Of a stretch of DNA of 54,966 bases, positions 53,763 to 54,966 are shown piece after piece; position 1 is the stretch's first letter, and every line of letters begins with the position of its first letter. The notes below the pieces were generated by a model. It had not been told where the DNA came from and did no database searches. It saw only the letters and a list, made by a program, of their open reading frames with translations. The stretch lies in the NCBI GenBank assembly GCA_003988855.1, contig QYAI01000161.1:1-54966 (forward strand), given 5' to 3'. Source of the stretch: Arachnopeziza araneosa. Taxonomy: Eukaryota; Ascomycota; Leotiomycetes; Helotiales; Arachnopezizaceae. A program made the position numbers and the translations under genes.

Positions 53763-54876
53763 ATGTGGTTCTTCAAAGCTCTTGGGTCACAAATATCACT
53801 TGCGGAGGCGCTGTTAAATCCTGAGATGTTGTTGGAGGTTGTCACAAAGTCTAGTCTTTCTGAAATTCAAGGGCTCAGCACTGTTAAAGGCGTGAGTTGG
53901 CTTGTTTCGAAAGCTCGATCCGCTGTGCTATATGAAAGTAACAAGGTACGCGAATCGGGGAAACACTGGGGTCCAACTGGTAGGCAATCGAAAAATATTC
54001 GAGAAATCAACAACGCAACTGGCATATGGCACGAGCTCCATATCTTAGGAGGCTGGAAAACCATTCTTATCTGCATTATCCTCAACAGCTGGTCCAAAGA
54101 CTTCAGCTCCAACGATTCGCTGAAGAAGCAATTTGAGTCCTGGTCGCAAGTTGCGCGAAAGACTTTTGTTACCATAATAAATGAGTTTGACCTCGACTTA
54201 AGCTTGGAAGCCTGGATAAACAAGAAAGACAACTTCGCACAAACACAAGGTCAAGTAGTCCAAGGCATTTCTAAGCATCAGCCAGAGCAAGAAGACACGA
54301 ACGGCTGTCACCAACAATTTGAGGATCCCGCTGATAAAAATGAAGATTTCCGACGACCAAAGGAAGTTCCACAGAATAGTTCTCTTGTAGCCCAATCAAT
54401 TTCAGCCTCTCAGGCTAGAGGTAAAAGGCCTCATTCTATGACATTTTGCAGGCTAATTTTTGCTAGGTCGACTGACTACTCATTACATTGGTGCGGTAGA
54501 GTTTTGTGTCGGTTTAAGGGAATGTACACGCCAAAAAGAATTTCATACAAATCGGATTGACCAGGGATCTGGATACCTGGAACGGATAGATGTAGGCCTC
54601 GGATCAAATTCAGGGTCACAGATCATAGTGATTTTGACACAGCAAGTGTACAGAAACCCAGCAACGGTATCATTAGGAGAGTTTTGTGATTGTCTACCGT
54701 ACTTCCTGACTGAAGGATTAGTAGCTATGATAGACTGTGCCGGATCAGGAGTAGCTATCGTCTGCACACCTGTAGGAATATTCTATTTACGGATACATAT
54801 AGCGATGAAGATTTACAATATGGTAGAGGAAAGGTCGCGAGCACGTGATGACGCAGAGGTTTGGGTTCTGTTGTGA
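53763..54876 (+). CDS. Uncharacterised protein
   Basis: I do not recognise it. From the ATG at 53763 the model has two exons, 53763-54420 and 54467-54876 (46-nt intron with GTAAAA donor and TGCTAG acceptor), 355 residues. Upstream the frame continues in protein-like form (WEELPFHPHEASGIGAYLYD) to an AG acceptor at 53666. A GTAAGT donor at 53611 joins it in frame to TGFTTGSRLPVA, so a further 5' exon is likely and the true start is unknown. The first part is helical with WHELHILGGWKTILICIIL. A Gln/Glu/Asp-rich linker follows. The second exon holds two hydrophobic segments (SLGEFCDCLPYFLTEGLVAM and GSGVAIVCTPVGIFYL). It sits beside the recombinase- and transposase-like remnants, so it may be lineage-specific cargo. 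Confidence 0.5.
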
Positions 54877-54966
54877 TGGCCGAGGCTAGGTTGACTAATA
54901 ATGGCACGTGACAAATCAAGTGTGCTATAAGGACTGATTCTCTAACTCTACAGTGAACAGGTACGC
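54877..54966. other. Window edge
   Basis: Ninety bases after the last stop codon; nothing is recognised. Confidence 0.5.

Overview
The window is nuclear DNA of a filamentous ascomycete fungus. Short spliceosomal introns (about 45-180 nt, GTRAGT-like donors, CTRAY branch sites) interrupt most genes. The gene set is typically fungal: kynureninase, NAD-specific glutamate dehydrogenase, a Pet127 homologue, a GH18 chitinase, an Azf1-like zinc-finger factor. Codon use and protein style fit a Leotiomycete, but the exact order is only a guess. All exon models were built by hand from splice motifs and reading frame; no search or alignment was run.

Layout. 1-4.5 kb: an Azf1-type C2H2 factor, then a gene-poor stretch. 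4.5-8.2 kb: URM1 (-) and ELP2 (+) head to head; both belong to tRNA wobble-uridine modification. 8.3-13.7 kb: CAF16 ABC ATPase (-), RMP1 (RNase MRP subunit, +) and the GPI ethanolamine-phosphate transferase LAS21 (-, nine exons). 14.1-22.1 kb: a small nucleolar DUF2423 protein (-), a Siz/PIAS SUMO ligase (+), COG1 (+) and a mitochondrial DUF1640 coiled-coil protein (+). 22.5-31.6 kb: a bZIP factor (-), kynureninase BNA5 (-) and, divergent from it, GDH2 (+). 32.8-38.1 kb: an unrecognised glycine-tailed protein, two long simple repeats, a secreted spherulin-like cupin and a secreted chitinase. 38.4-41.9 kb: RFC4, an Rcf3-like mitochondrial protein with a 17-nt microexon, HIS3 and LOC1. 42.1-50.8 kb: an Eht1/Eeb1-type esterase interrupted by one in-frame TGA, the cohesin loader MAU2/SCC4 and PET127. 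50.8-55.0 kb: a tRNA-Gly(CCC) gene with an intron, then accessory DNA with a frameshifted recombinase-like fragment, a possible transposase tail and one unrecognised gene.

The first 50 kb is mostly dense housekeeping sequence, rich in RNA-related functions (URM1, ELP2, RMP1, LOC1, DUF2423, PET127). Functional pairing is clearest for URM1/ELP2. BNA5/GDH2 and RCF3-like/HIS3 are also divergent pairs, but a regulatory link there is inference. The last 3 kb looks like a decayed mobile-element neighbourhood. I found no CRISPR array, rRNA or clearly new multi-gene system. The best leads are the stop-interrupted esterase with its inverted repeat, the URM1/ELP2 pair, the microexon gene, and the two unrecognised proteins.
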